Assembly: GCA_022496205.1 (NCBI GenBank)
Contig: WTXD01000138.1
Span: forward strand, 1-31,035
Reading direction: 5' to 3'
DNA from: Gloeopeniophorella convolvens
Lineage: Eukaryota > Basidiomycota > Agaricomycetes > Russulales
Length of the DNA stretch: 31,035 bases
The notes below the pieces were generated by a model that saw only the letters and a program-made list of their open reading frames with translations, was not told where the DNA came from and made no database searches. Below, in pieces: positions 20,071 through 30,020 of the stretch (position 1 is its first letter; each line of letters opens with the position of its first letter). The position numbers were made by a program, and so were the translations under genes.

Positions 20071-22146
20071 TTAGCGCCTCACGACCTCGTCTGCGGATTG
20101 GCGGAAGGTAGCTACCTCGTCGAGCGCATCGTGTAGGGAGCCTTTCACTCGGTCGCAAAAGGCCACCCCCGAAGAAAAGTACACCCGCGTGCAGAATGTG
20201 CACTCTTTCTCCCGGACATGTGCTGTTAGCGCATTGAGGATAGCCGAGCTAACTGCGTCAGGCGCGGGCAATGGCTTCGTGAAGTCTTTATCCAGGTCCA
20301 CGACGTAGCCGGATAGGATGTCCGACAGCCACTCCGGAAATATCGTCTTATCCTCGAACGACTCGCAGCGCGCTTCTTCGTCGTCTGTGTCTTGCGATGT
20401 GTTCGTGGGGGGTGGCTTCCCAGCCCACGCGCAGGAGTCTGATGATCCTTGAGCCCGGAGGCCCCGGAAGCAGGTCAGAAGGGCGTCACGACACCGTATG
20501 CGCAGTTGAGCGAGATCGTAGAGGGACGCTCCTTCGAAAAGCGGTAGATCCTCACCCAGGAACTCGAATGTCATGGGGTGATGCAAAGTCAACCTGGCCG
20601 AGAGCTTGACCTCCGAATCGAGGCGCAGTTTGCTTGCGATAGCGTAGACACGGAAGGTCTCTTTCCCAGCGGGCGGTGGGATGTCTTCGCGGCTGATGCT
20701 GGAACGGAGAGATGATAGGATGTGGTCCATGTCGTATTTCTGAGCGGCCGAGAGAAGAGGTAACAGCTTGTCCCAAGAATCGGGTGTGGCTGGCGGAACG
20801 GGGTAGAGCATTGTGATGAGGCTGTTCAACACCTCTGCTTCTTCGGATACGTGTAATATAGGGATCCCGCCAACAGTTTCGACGTCCCCAGACTGGGGAA
20901 GAGAGAACATGTCTCTAAAAAGCGGCGACGCGATCTCTAATATCGATTTGTGAACGCGGAAATTAGTGAGATCAGATGATCGGAGTACAGCGTCGCCATC
21001 TCGCGCATTGAATCGATTGAGCGAGGGGGTAGCGCTCTCCAGGAGGTTCTCGCGATCGTGGGGGCTAGTCCCCTCCCCAGGATGTAGGTAATCATCAGCC
21101 TGCCCATATGTGGCATTAGGACTCGGAACTTCTGAGTGGCAGTACGGCGAGGTGGTACTCACGACTTCCATGCTACGCATTGCGGTTGCCTCCAGGCCCA
21201 ACCAGAAGCTTCGTACAGAGGCCTCGGTTATGTTAGCGCAGGCGGTGCATCGGACGAAACTCCTAGCTTTGCCTGAGGACAGACTAATTGAGATGTGTCG
21301 CCTCAGAGCAGTATGGAATTTGGTGGGATCAAGTGAATAACCCGGGAAAGATGTCACAAAGTTAAGGTAATCTTCAAGCCACTGAGGGACAGATGGTGTT
21401 TGTTTGGAGTAATAGGCGCAACAGGCTTTTCCCTGCCGGATAGTGGCAACGAACTCATTGAACTTCTCGGAGAGAATGAACTCCGCGATATTAGCTTTCA
21501 AGATCCTTTTTACCTCCTGATGATACTTCCAAAGTTCATAAAGAGTGGTGCCCGACATACCATCGAGCTTGTCCTCCAGACTCTGCATCGTGATGCTGAG
21601 GCCGAGCGTGCGCCTAGCTGCGGTGGTCGCTTCTTCTTGAAGTCCATATCTCCGAGCGAGGTCGAAAGCACGAAGAGCAGACTCCTCGGGGATCAGCTTT
21701 GCCCATTTGCTGGAGGTGCGATCCCGAATGCGAGCTACCACAGAATCCATCTTATACTTCTGGGCTACCGATATGAGCTCCATCACTTGGTCGACCTCCG
21801 GCGGAAGAACAGAGAGGACTGGAAACACGAAACTGAAAAGGCTGGAGAGGATGAGGGAGCTATCTGGGAGCTGCACGACCGGAAGTGATGCTGAACCGTC
21901 TTCCGCAGGGGTGGGCGGCGCGTCCGGAAGCCGGGCTTCGGGCGTTGTTTGGGTCAATAAATGACGGAGTACCGTGGAGCTTTCGACGACGTAGACTTTA
22001 CGGAGTCGAAATTCGTGGAGATCAGATGAACGAAGGATGATATCAGGGTCAGGATAATCGAAGAATCCAGTGAGATGGTCTTGCGAGTCTGTGACGGGTC
22101 CGGCGGCTGCGGGTTGTGTGGAGGTTTCGGAAGCTGTGGTCGACAT
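20071..22146 (-). CDS. BTB-3: intact double BTB/POZ domain protein
   Basis: Two exons, 22146-21163 and 21099-20071, give 670 aa. The 63-nt intron has good GT..AG ends at the same place as in the paralogues, but it is a multiple of three without stops, so unspliced RNA would encode 691 aa. Module one: BTB fold from 'YPDPDIILRSSDLHEF' (about residue 30), 'SSLFSFVFPV', 'AQKYKMDSVVARIR', helices with 'LSITMQSLEDKL', 'VPQWLEDYLNFV', then CTAC and 'VRSFW'. Module two: 'DAVLRSSDLTNFRVHKSILE', 'SPLFRDMFSLP', 'AQKYDMDHILSSLR', 'LTLHHPMTFEFLGEDL', 'FPEWLSDILSGYV', then CTFC. The start at MSTTASE is chosen because BTB-4 and BTB-5 begin MST; an in-frame ATG 17 codons upstream is less likely. Function as for BTB-2: inferred adaptor or scaffold, partner unknown. 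Confidence 0.85.
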   Translation of the reverse strand: MSTTASETSTQPAAAGPVTDSQDHLTGFFDYPDPDIILRSSDLHEFRLRKVYVVESSTVLRHLLTQTTPEARLPDAPPTPAEDGSASLPVVQLPDSSLILSSLFSFVFPVLSVLPPEVDQVMELISVAQKYKMDSVVARIRDRTSSKWAKLIPEESALRAFDLARRYGLQEEATTAARRTLGLSITMQSLEDKLDGMSGTTLYELWKYHQEVKRILKANIAEFILSEKFNEFVATIRQGKACCAYYSKQTPSVPQWLEDYLNFVTSFPGYSLDPTKFHTALRRHISISLSSGKARSFVRCTACANITEASVRSFWLGLEATAMRSMEVVSTTSPYCHSEVPSPNATYGQADDYLHPGEGTSPHDRENLLESATPSLNRFNARDGDAVLRSSDLTNFRVHKSILEIASPLFRDMFSLPQSGDVETVGGIPILHVSEEAEVLNSLITMLYPVPPATPDSWDKLLPLLSAAQKYDMDHILSSLRSSISREDIPPPAGKETFRVYAIASKLRLDSEVKLSARLTLHHPMTFEFLGEDLPLFEGASLYDLAQLRIRCRDALLTCFRGLRAQGSSDSCAWAGKPPPTNTSQDTDDEEARCESFEDKTIFPEWLSDILSGYVVDLDKDFTKPLPAPDAVSSAILNALTAHVREKECTFCTRVYFSSGVAFCDRVKGSLHDALDEVATFRQSADEVVRR

Positions 22147-23088
22147 GACTCCGTCGCGCGGGACCTTAACACCAGGGCAGACTTCGGTGAGCGGCACTTA
22201 GTAGCCTGTAGATGTTGGTGCAATGTAGCTTGATCTTGAGCATCCGATGATGAGAGGGGGGGCGAAAATTGAGTCAAACCATACTACGAGCACCCCACGT
22301 CGCCGCTTGTTTTCATTTGTCTATCTGGGCCAACAAAATGGGCAATGCGCATTGCGCCGCGGCCCGCTGGGCTCTCAGTGGCGTCGACCAAATGAGTACA
22401 CACACCATGCATCATGCATCACCTGACGGTCGACTCACCGCTGACACTGGCCGCGCGCCCGGCGACTCCGACGAAGGCTGACAGACCTGGGCTTATAGTG
22501 ACCAAGCTCAGGCTCGAAGATCTTCAATAGGCTGATCACTACGCTGGGTCCCGCCGACGACAAGCACAAATACAGTGCAATACGGGCGCAATGCGTCAAC
22601 CCCGCCAGCGGCAGTTTTGCCAGCCCATAAAGTCACGCCACTGGTCTCGGAATTCGATCAGCCTCTCTACGTATATACCCAGCGCTAGCTTTTGGCGTGG
22701 CATACTCCCCGTCGCGCATTGCTCGAAATCGTGCGTCCAGGCGAAGGCTACAGAGAGATACGCGTTACGGGCCCGGGGTCTAACAGCAGAGCCGACTTTT
22801 ACCAGCAGCACGACGCTCATCTTATCCCGCCCCATGTCAGCCCATCGCACCTGTTATCGCTTGCATGTCATGTACTTCGATTCGACAACGTCCTCATACT
22901 GAGACACGATCGAAAATCGATCCGAGATAGAACACCCTAAGCCTAGGAAATCATTGGTGCGAGACAACTTCCTCATCATCACCCCCTGCGTCCACGCGCG
23001 TCCACAATGGGCCGACTCAGCCTCAGGCCTCAGTACATCAATGTTACGCACTGTTATCACCGTAGGCTGCCTAAGATTTGCTAAGTTC
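22147..23088. other. BTB-3 upstream region and BTB-4 3' flank
   Basis: The part 22720-23088 is the 3' flank of BTB-4 and is paralogous to 25505-25823, the 3' flank of BTB-5 (for example 'CTTCCTCATCATCA' and the neighbouring 'GCTTGCATG' in both). The part 22147-22700 should contain the BTB-3 promoter; I see no clear TATA box and no gene. Confidence 0.55.
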
Positions 23089-25178
23089 CTAAATGAGATA
23101 GACTCTGCTTAGCGCCTCATGTTTCGCCTGCAGAAGGATAAAGGTCACCTCGTCTAGAGCCCGCTGTAGATCGTCTGCTACTTGAGTGCAAAACACATTT
23201 CCCGAAGGGAAATAAGTCCTCGTGCAGAATAAGCAATCCCGCTCATGAACATGGGTTGTCAACGCTTCGAAGATAGCAGTATGAACTATCTTGGGCGTCG
23301 GAAACGGGCTTGTAAAGTCTTGATCCAGGCCCCAAATGTAGCTCGTGAACATACGCGACAGCCACAAGGGGAGAGAACTTTTGGGATCGATGGATCTACA
23401 GCGGGTGCCAATTTTATCTTTATCTGCGCCTTCAGATGGATTCTCTGGGGGTGGCTCTCCGACCCATATACTGGACATTGGTGATTTTGGATCAAGGAGG
23501 GCTAGAAAGCGCGATCGGAGAGCGCGGCGACACCGTTTGCGGAGCTGAGCGAGGTCGTGGAGGGCCGTTCCTTCGAAAAGCCGCAGCTCTTCGCCAAGGA
23601 ACTCGAACGTCATGGGGTGATGTAACGATAGCCTAGCTGAGAGCGCGGCCTCAGGGAGGAGGCGTAGCTTGCTCGCCACAGCATAGACGTGGAATGTCTC
23701 CTTGCAGGTCGGCTGCGGGATGTCTCCGCGGTTGATTTGGGCACGGAGACTTGATAGGATGGAGACGATATCGTATTTTTGAGCAGCAGCAAGCAAAGGC
23801 AACAACTTGTCCCAGGATTCAGGGGCAGTCGCTAGCGGAACAGGGTATAACATCGTGATGAGGCTGTCCAACACATGCGCGTCCTCAGATAGGTGCACGG
23901 TGGGAATCCCGCCGACGGTTTTAATATCGTCGGACTGAGGAAGGGAGAATATGTCATGGAAGAGAGGTGATGCAATCTCTAATATCGATTTGTGGACACG
24001 GAAATTGGTGAGATCAGATGATTGGAGCAATACGTCGCCATCCTGCGCGTTGAATCGACTGAGTGAGGTGGCGCTCTCTGGAGTCTCGTTCTCGTGGTTG
24101 CGGAAGCTTGTCTCGCCCCCCAAGAGAAGAGCTTTGCTAGCCTGCGCATGTCTGGCGTCAATCCAGTGCTTCCAGGTGACAAGACCAATATAGTACTTAC
24201 CGCCTTTATGCTGCGGTCAACAACTTCCGCCAAGGCTATCCAGAAATTGCGTATGGAACTGTCGGTTATGCTAGTGCAGGAGGAGCAACGCCGGGCCCCC
24301 ACATCCCTAACTGGGGGAACAGGGGCAATGTGTTGTCTCAGGGCGGTATGCAGACTGATGGGGTCAAGCAAATGACCCAGTGAGGAAGTCGATGAGTCAA
24401 GGTATGCACTAAGCCATTGAGGTATGCCCGGCACCTCAGAATACCTGATACAAGCCAATCCCGTAGTGAACTTGGTACATGCTCGGGAACGCAGGAACAC
24501 TGCAATATTAGCTTTCAGATTCTCTCGGATTCTTTGGTGGTACTTCCATAGTTCGTGTAGAAACGCCCCCGACATGATATTCAGCTTTCCTCCCAGACTC
24601 TGTATAGTGATTTGGAGGCCGAGGGTGCGCCGCGCTGCTCTGACTGCTTCGTCACGAAGGCTATATCTCTGGGAGAGGGCGAAGGCCTGAAGGGCGGACC
24701 CTTCGGAGATCGAGCTCGAGGGCTCTTGGGAGATTTGTCCCCGGATACGAGAAAGTACAAAACCCATTTCATACTTCTGCGCTATTGATAAAAGTTCCAT
24801 CACTTGCTCAGCCTTCGATGGTAGGAAAGCTGGTACAGGAAAAATGAAGCTGAATAGACTGGAAAGGATGATGGCACTCTCTGGGAGCCGTGTAATCGGA
24901 AGTGGCGACTCGCCGCGCTCGGCAGGGGCAGTGGCCGTCGCAGATACGCTCAATGAGGTATCGTGCTCAGTTTGGATCAACCCACGAAGGACAGCAGAGC
25001 TTTCAGAGATATAGCTCCTGCGCAGTGGAAATTTATGAAGATCAGAGGAGAGAATGATGATATCCGGGTCGGGATAGCTGGAAAATTGGATGGGAGGCGG
25101 AGTGGAACGCCCTCTCAGTTCGGAGTCAGACTCGAAGTCGGTAGGCTGCACGGAAGCTTCTGGAATTCCGGTCGACAT
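23089..25178 (-). CDS. BTB-4: intact double BTB/POZ domain protein
   Basis: Two exons, 25178-24201 and 24141-23089, separated by a 59-nt phase-0 intron, encode 676 aa. Module one: 'YPDPDIIILSSDLHKFPLRR', 'ESSAVLRGLIQ', 'SSLFSFIFPVPAFLP', 'AQKYEMGFVLSRIR', 'LGLQITIQSLGGKL', 'IPQWLSAYLDS', CSSC and 'IRNFW'. Module two: 'GDVLLQSSDLTNFRVHKSIL', 'SPLFHDIFSLPQSDD', 'LTLLP'-type strands, 'LHHPMTFEFLGEEL', 'LPLWLSRMFTSYI', CLFC. The start matches BTB-5 ('MST.IPEAS'). An open frame continuing upstream to 25457 contains a fragment of BTB coding DNA and is not part of the gene. An internal tract (23527-23871) is almost identical to BTB-5. A 15-mer shared with BTB-5 lies about 153 nt upstream of the start codon. 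Confidence 0.85.
23527..23871. repeat. Near-identical tract shared with 26304-26648
   Basis: 345 nt inside the second module of BTB-4 differ from BTB-5 at one position (about 23581). The flanks on both sides, still coding, differ at many positions. The ends are sharp. This is the pattern left by gene conversion between tandem paralogues. Confidence 0.85.
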
Positions 25179-25330
25179 GGTGTCGGACAGGGCGTGGTTG
25201 CTGGAGTTTGCGGGTAATATTCTGGGTGAAACGATGAAGAGCTGACAGTGACAGTGGTACATAGGCGGTTGAGGATCGCGGTTATCCATTGAACGCGTTG
25301 GGAATCGATGGATCCGTCGCGACCAAACAG

Positions 25331-25345
25331 ACCAAAACAGACCAA
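25331..25345 (-). promoter_or_regulatory. Shared upstream 15-mer of BTB-4
   Basis: ACCAAAACAGACCAA on the plus strand (TTGGTCTGTTTTGGT in the gene's direction), 153 nt before the start codon. The same 15-mer lies 154 nt before the BTB-5 start at 28119-28133, in otherwise diverged sequence, followed in both by GGCG and GTATCG. A candidate regulatory site; unproven. Confidence 0.4.
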
Positions 25346-25443
25346 TGGCGTATCGGTTCGGTTCGACTAAGTTCAACTGCGCGCTGCCACCGCCAGTGTT
25401 GATCATAGCACTACGACCAGAAGACAGGCGCGAATTCGTATCA

Positions 25444-25489
25444 AGTGCAAAACACATTTCCTAACTTAGGAAATATGTCTTCGTGCAGA
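25444..25489 (-). pseudogene. 46-nt fragment of a BTB gene C-terminus
   Basis: On the minus strand it reads like the second CxxC region of BTB-4 and BTB-5 (DNA of the 'FCTRTYFPSGNVFCT' segment), with a stop. It stands alone between the BTB-4 promoter and the BTB-5 3' flank, so it marks an old unit boundary or a lost copy. Confidence 0.6.
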
Positions 25490-25823
25490 ACGGACTATCG
25501 ACTCCATCGCCAGAAATTGTGAATCCTGACGAAGGATTGCAGGCACCGCTGGCAAACGCCGGCGCCAGCACAACACATCTTATTCCGCCCTATGTATCGG
25601 GCCTATTACCGCTTGCATGCCACATACCTCGAATCTCAATTCGACAAACTTATACTGAGATACAGGCCGGCTCATCGAACGCCGATTCGAGACAGAGCGT
25701 TCTAAGCTCAAGAAATCGTTAGTGTGAGGTATCACTTCCTCATCATCATCCCATGCATCCACACGCGTTAACAACCCAATAGGCCCTCGGTATATCAGCA
25801 TTGCGCACTACCAGGTGTCAGCA

Positions 25824-27965
25824 TCACGTTGTCGTCGGATGTTCCCTGAAATTTGCTGAGTTCCTGGACGATATGGTGTTTAGCGCCTCGTGTTTCGCCC
25901 GCAGAAGGATAGAGGTTACCTCGTCTAGGGTCCGCTGTAGATCGTCTGTTACTTGAGTGCAGAACACATTTCCTGAAAGGAAATATGTCCATGTGCAGAA
26001 CCCGCAAGCCTGCGCCTGAGCGTGGGTCATCAACGCTTCGACAATATCAGCGTGAACCAGCTTAGGCGTCGGCAATGGGCTTGTAAAGTCTCTATCCAAG
26101 TCTCGAATATAACCTGAGAGGACACCTGATAGCCACGAGGGGAGAGAAATCTGAGGCTCGATTGATCTGCAGTGCGGCAGTGCGGTCACTCTGTCCCCAT
26201 CCGTGCTCTGAGATAGATTCTCTGAAGACGGCTCCCCAACCCATATCTTGGAAATCGGTGATTTTGGATCAAGGAACGCTCGAAAGCGGGATAGGAGGGC
26301 GTAGCGACACCGTTTGCGGAGCTGAGCGAGGTCGTGGAGGGCCGTTCCTTCGAAAAGTCGCAGCTCTTCGCCAAGGAACTCGAACGTCATGGGGTGATGT
26401 AACGATAGCCTAGCTGAGAGCGCGGCCTCAGGGAGGAGGCGTAGCTTGCTCGCCACAGCATAGACGTGGAATGTCTCCTTGCAGGTCGGCTGCGGGATGT
26501 CTCCGCGGTTGATTTGGGCACGGAGACTTGATAGGATGGAGACGATATCGTATTTTTGAGCAGCAGCAAGCAAAGGCAACAACTTGTCCCAGGATTCAGG
26601 GGCAGTCGCTAGCGGAACAGGGTATAACATCGTGATGAGGCTGTCCAAAACCTGCGCGTCTTCGGATAGGCGCACGATGGGAATCCCGTCGACGGTTTCA
26701 ATATCATCAGACTGAGGAAGGGAGAATATGTCGTGGAAGAGAGGTGACGCAATCTCCAGTATCGATTTGTGGACACGGAAATTGGTGAGATCAGATGATT
26801 GAAGTAACACGTCGCCATCTCGCACAGTAAACCACTTGTGTGATGAAATTCTCTGCGGAGTTTGGTTTTTGCGATTATGGAAGTTCGCCCCGTCAATCAA
26901 AAGAAGAGCTTCGTTAGCCTGCGCGTGTGTAGCATCAGCTCGGTGTTCGCAGATCACAATGCCGAGATGGTACCTACCGCCTTTATGCTGCGGTCAACAA
27001 CTGCCTCCAAGGGTACCCAGAAACTGCGTATAGATTTGCTGGTTATACGGGCACAGGAGGTACAGAACTGGACCCTCCTCAAGTTCGTACCAATAGTGCC
27101 TGGAGACACAGAGACAATATGTTGCCTCAGGGCGGCATGCAGATCGATAGGATCAAGTAAATGGCCCGGTGACGAAGTCAAGGAGTCAAGGTAAACACCA
27201 AGCCATCGGGGTACGTTCGATAGCTCTTCAGAATACTTCGCGCAAAACAATCCCGCGGTGAACTGGTACTTGCTGGGGAACGCAGGAAAGCTGCAACGTT
27301 AGCTTTCAGATTCTCCTGAACCCTTTGATGGTACTTCCAAAGTTCATACAGAAACGCTCCCGGCATCGTGTTGAGCTTGCTCTCCAGACGTTGTATAGTG
27401 ATTGGGAGGCCGAGCGTGAGCCGTGCTGCTTTGGCTGCTTCGTCGCGAAGGTTATATTTGTAGGAGAGGGCGAAGACATGAAAGGCGGACCCTTCGGAGA
27501 TCAGGTCCGGGAGCTCTTGCGAGATTTGGCCCCGGATACGAGAAAGTACGAAACCCATTTCGTACTTCCGCGCCACTGATAAAAGTTCCATCACTTGCTC
27601 AATGTTCCGTGGTAGAACAGGCGGTACCGGAGAAATGAAACTGAATAGACTGGAGAGGATGATGGCGCTTTCTGGAAGCCGTGTGATTGGAAGTGGTGAC
27701 TCATCGCACTCGACAAGGGCTGATGCGGATGCGTCCCATAAGGAATCGAGCTCAGTTTGAATCAATCCACGAAGGACGGCAGAGCTTTCATAAATATGTC
27801 TCCTGCGCAGCGGAAATTCATGAAGATCAGAGGAGAGAATGATGATATCTGGGTCAGGATAGCTGAAAAATTGGATGGGAGGCGGAGCCGTGGACGCCCT
27901 CTCAGTTCGGAGTCAGACTCGAAGTCGGCGGGGTGCACAGAAGCTTCGGGAATTTCGGTCGACAT
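25824..27965 (-). pseudogene. BTB-5: double BTB gene with two frameshifts in the first module
   Basis: Same structure as BTB-4: first exon 27965-26978, 59-nt intron, second exon 26918-25824. After 'MSTEIPEASVHPADFESDSELRGR' there is a net two-base gain relative to BTB-4 near 27887-27893. The frame then becomes 'PPPIQFFSYPDPDIIILSS..' without a start codon. A second shift, a one-base loss near 27263, falls after 'KANVAAFLRSPAS'; the correct frame resumes as 'CAKYSEELSNVPRWLGVYL' with CTSC. Splice sites and the whole second module ('GDVLLQSSDLTNF' to CGFC and a stop) are intact. Full-length protein cannot be made, although the second module could be translated if started internally. The promoter 15-mer is retained. 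Confidence 0.8.
26304..26648. repeat. Near-identical tract shared with 23527-23871
   Basis: Partner of the tract in BTB-4, offset exactly 2777 nt, one mismatch. It lies in the intact second module of BTB-5. Confidence 0.85.
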
Positions 27966-28118
27966 GATGCCAGGCAGGGCTTGAACACTGGAGTCGGGTG
28001 TCCTATTCCGGGTGAAACGATGAGCTGGGGACGGGAACCCAGTGTAAGCAAGCCGAGTCGAAAACGTTGGGTTGTCGCGTCAGGCTGTCGCGTCAAACTT
28101 GCGGGCGGCGGCAACCTG

Positions 28119-28133
28119 ACCAAAACAGACCAA
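28119..28133 (-). promoter_or_regulatory. Shared upstream 15-mer of BTB-5
   Basis: Second copy of ACCAAAACAGACCAA, 154 nt upstream of the BTB-5 start codon. See the copy at 25331-25345. Confidence 0.4.
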
Positions 28134-28145
28134 AACGGCGGCGTA

Positions 28146-28657
28146 TCGCCGCAGCGGCCCTCGGGCGTGCGCCGATCCGCGCCGGGGCGGTTGGCAACTG
28201 TCCTCCCGCTGCCCTGCGACCCCAGCCCCACGCGAGTAATCCTTGTGCGACCCATCGTCTCCTTTTAAGTTGCATCTTTCAAGTCACATTTCGGGATCTA
28301 CACTCATTCCCTGGCTAGTGCGATAGGACACAATCCGTGAAAATAGGCTGTCACGAAGGCGCATAACATGTGTGGTGTCGTAGTTTGGTCGTAGCAAGTA
28401 CCGAACCCAAAGACGTGCCCGATCCGAGGTAAGTATGTATTATCTACCGAGACCCGTCCAGAAACAAAACTAGATTCATATTCACTTTCCTCTCCATCGC
28501 ATGGAATGCTGCCCCACAAGCTCTGCCTATGTACTGTTGGATGTCGATGGAGTCCCATTATCGGAGCGGGCGCTCTGCCAAAATTCTGCAACTGCCTATA
28601 TGATATCAATGGATTGACAGCTCAGATTCGTGTCCGGAATGGGGGGGAAAGGGATGG
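28146..28657. other. Spacer between BTB-5 promoter and BTB-6 3' end
   Basis: The left part is the distal BTB-5 upstream region (GC-rich at 28130-28240). From about 28314 it is the 3' flank of BTB-6, paralogous to the BTB-7 3' flank from about 29759 (for example 'GTGAAAATAGGCTGTCAC' against 'GTGAAGATAGGCTGCCAC'). No gene. Confidence 0.55.
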
Positions 28658-29476
28658 TCACCTCATCCAGAGCCTGTTGCATACTATTTGCAACTTGGGT
28701 ACAAAGCGTCTCCCCGAGGATAAGAACATTCGTGCGCAGAATGTGCAATTCAGCTCTCGAGTGTGGCTTCTAACTTTTTCGTAGATCTTCGAGCGTACAT
28801 CTGTAAAGTCGGGGAGCGGGCTTGTGAAGTCATATTCCATCTCATCGACAGCCCAATCGAAAGCAGAACGGAGCCACCATGGCAGACCAATATGACCGCG
28901 CGGACCGTAGTTCGCCTTGCAACTGGTAGTCTCTTCCGTCCCGACTTGCGGAGGATCTTCTTCAGACGATGTCCGGGTCTCTCGGGCCCACGCACTGGTC
29001 CCTGATGAGTTCGGGTCAAGGAATGTGCCGAAGCAGCGCAGGAGGGAGTCCCGACACCACTTGCGAAATTGCGCGAGCTCATACAGAGCGTTTCCTTCAA
29101 AGAGTTGCATATCTTCGCCAAGGAATTCGAATGTCATTGGGTGATGCAGCGTCAGTCTGGCCGAAAGCATATACTCCGGGGCTAGGCACATCTTCATCTC
29201 GGCACGGTCGGGGAGCTGTATGATGGGCAACGTCTCACCACTTTGCAGGGTTAAAGATGTCTCCATGTGGACGGCACTAGGACCAGCTTGGATGAGTTCA
29301 CGGAGCACAGGAGAGCTCTCTGCGACGTAAACCTTGCGCAGAGGAAGCTCACGGAGGTCGGAGGAACGGATGATGACGTCTGGGTCAGGATAAGTTAGGA
29401 ACTCAGTGAGAGGCGCCTCAGAAACCAGGCCCTCCATGGGTGAATGCACGATGGTGTCGAATACTGTTGCTGACAT
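28658..29476 (-). pseudogene. BTB-6: internally deleted double BTB gene
   Basis: One open frame of 272 codons joins the first part of module one to the last part of module two. 'YPDPDVIIRSSDLRELPLRK', 'LPIIQLPDRAE' is followed directly at about 29195-29201 by 'MKMCLAPEYMLSARLTLHHP', 'FEFLGEDMQLFEGNALYELA', 'LPWWLRSAFDWAV' and CTFC. Compared with BTB-3 or BTB-4, about 400 residues and the inter-module intron are missing, yet the frame is kept. Near 28708-28714 one base is missing relative to BTB-7, so the last residues are out of frame ('RRFVPKLQIVCNRLWMR'). The first BTB fold is incomplete. Probably a deletion pseudogene; a short expressed dominant-negative-like protein is a remote alternative. 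Confidence 0.7.
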
Positions 29477-30020
29477 AGTAGTTGGGATTCAGACGTGGTG
29501 AGACGTGATGAGACTGGTCTCCTGTAAGTTACTATAACCCCTGTAAGCGCATAGCGGCCCGGGCTGCCCCTCGAATCACCACCATGTTTGAAATTTGAAC
29601 CCCCGCTCGACTCTCCGACCCGGGTCGTGGCCAACTTTTCAAACTGGCATCCAACGTGCAGCTCCCACTCTCCAGCCCTCAATCCATTAAATGCGATCTA
29701 TTGTCTCATGCTCCTTCGTATCGCATTTCAAGTTCAAGACACACGATCTCTCACGGGCCACTAAGTATGAAAAGACATCGCCCGTGAAGATAGGCTGCCA
29801 CCACGGAGGCACACGCGGGATATCTTCAAGACTCTATCCAATGACCTCAACTCGAGATACTATCTGCTGAAAATCTATCGGAAGCAAAACTAGGTTGATA
29901 TTTACCTTTCTTACCACCGCCTATGTCGCTATCCAAGCCCTGCATATGTAATGTGAGCTGATGAAACTGTTGGATCAGGCTCTTCGCCAGAACCCCGCGA
30001 GTGCCTATAGAATCGACAGC
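29477..30020. other. BTB-6 upstream region and BTB-7 3' flank
   Basis: The right part (from about 29759) matches the BTB-6 3' flank, showing that BTB-6 and BTB-7 are tandem duplicates with their flanks. The left part should contain the BTB-6 promoter. No coding sequence recognised. Confidence 0.55.

Noticed and set aside
22147..22197. Upstream ATG adding 17 residues to BTB-3
   Set aside because: Possible, but BTB-4, BTB-5 and BTB-6 all begin at the equivalent of 22146 (MST or MSA).
25179..25457. In-frame N-terminal extension of BTB-4
   Set aside because: Its first residues come from the stray BTB C-terminal fragment and the rest is promoter; BTB-3 and BTB-5 start at the equivalent of 25178.
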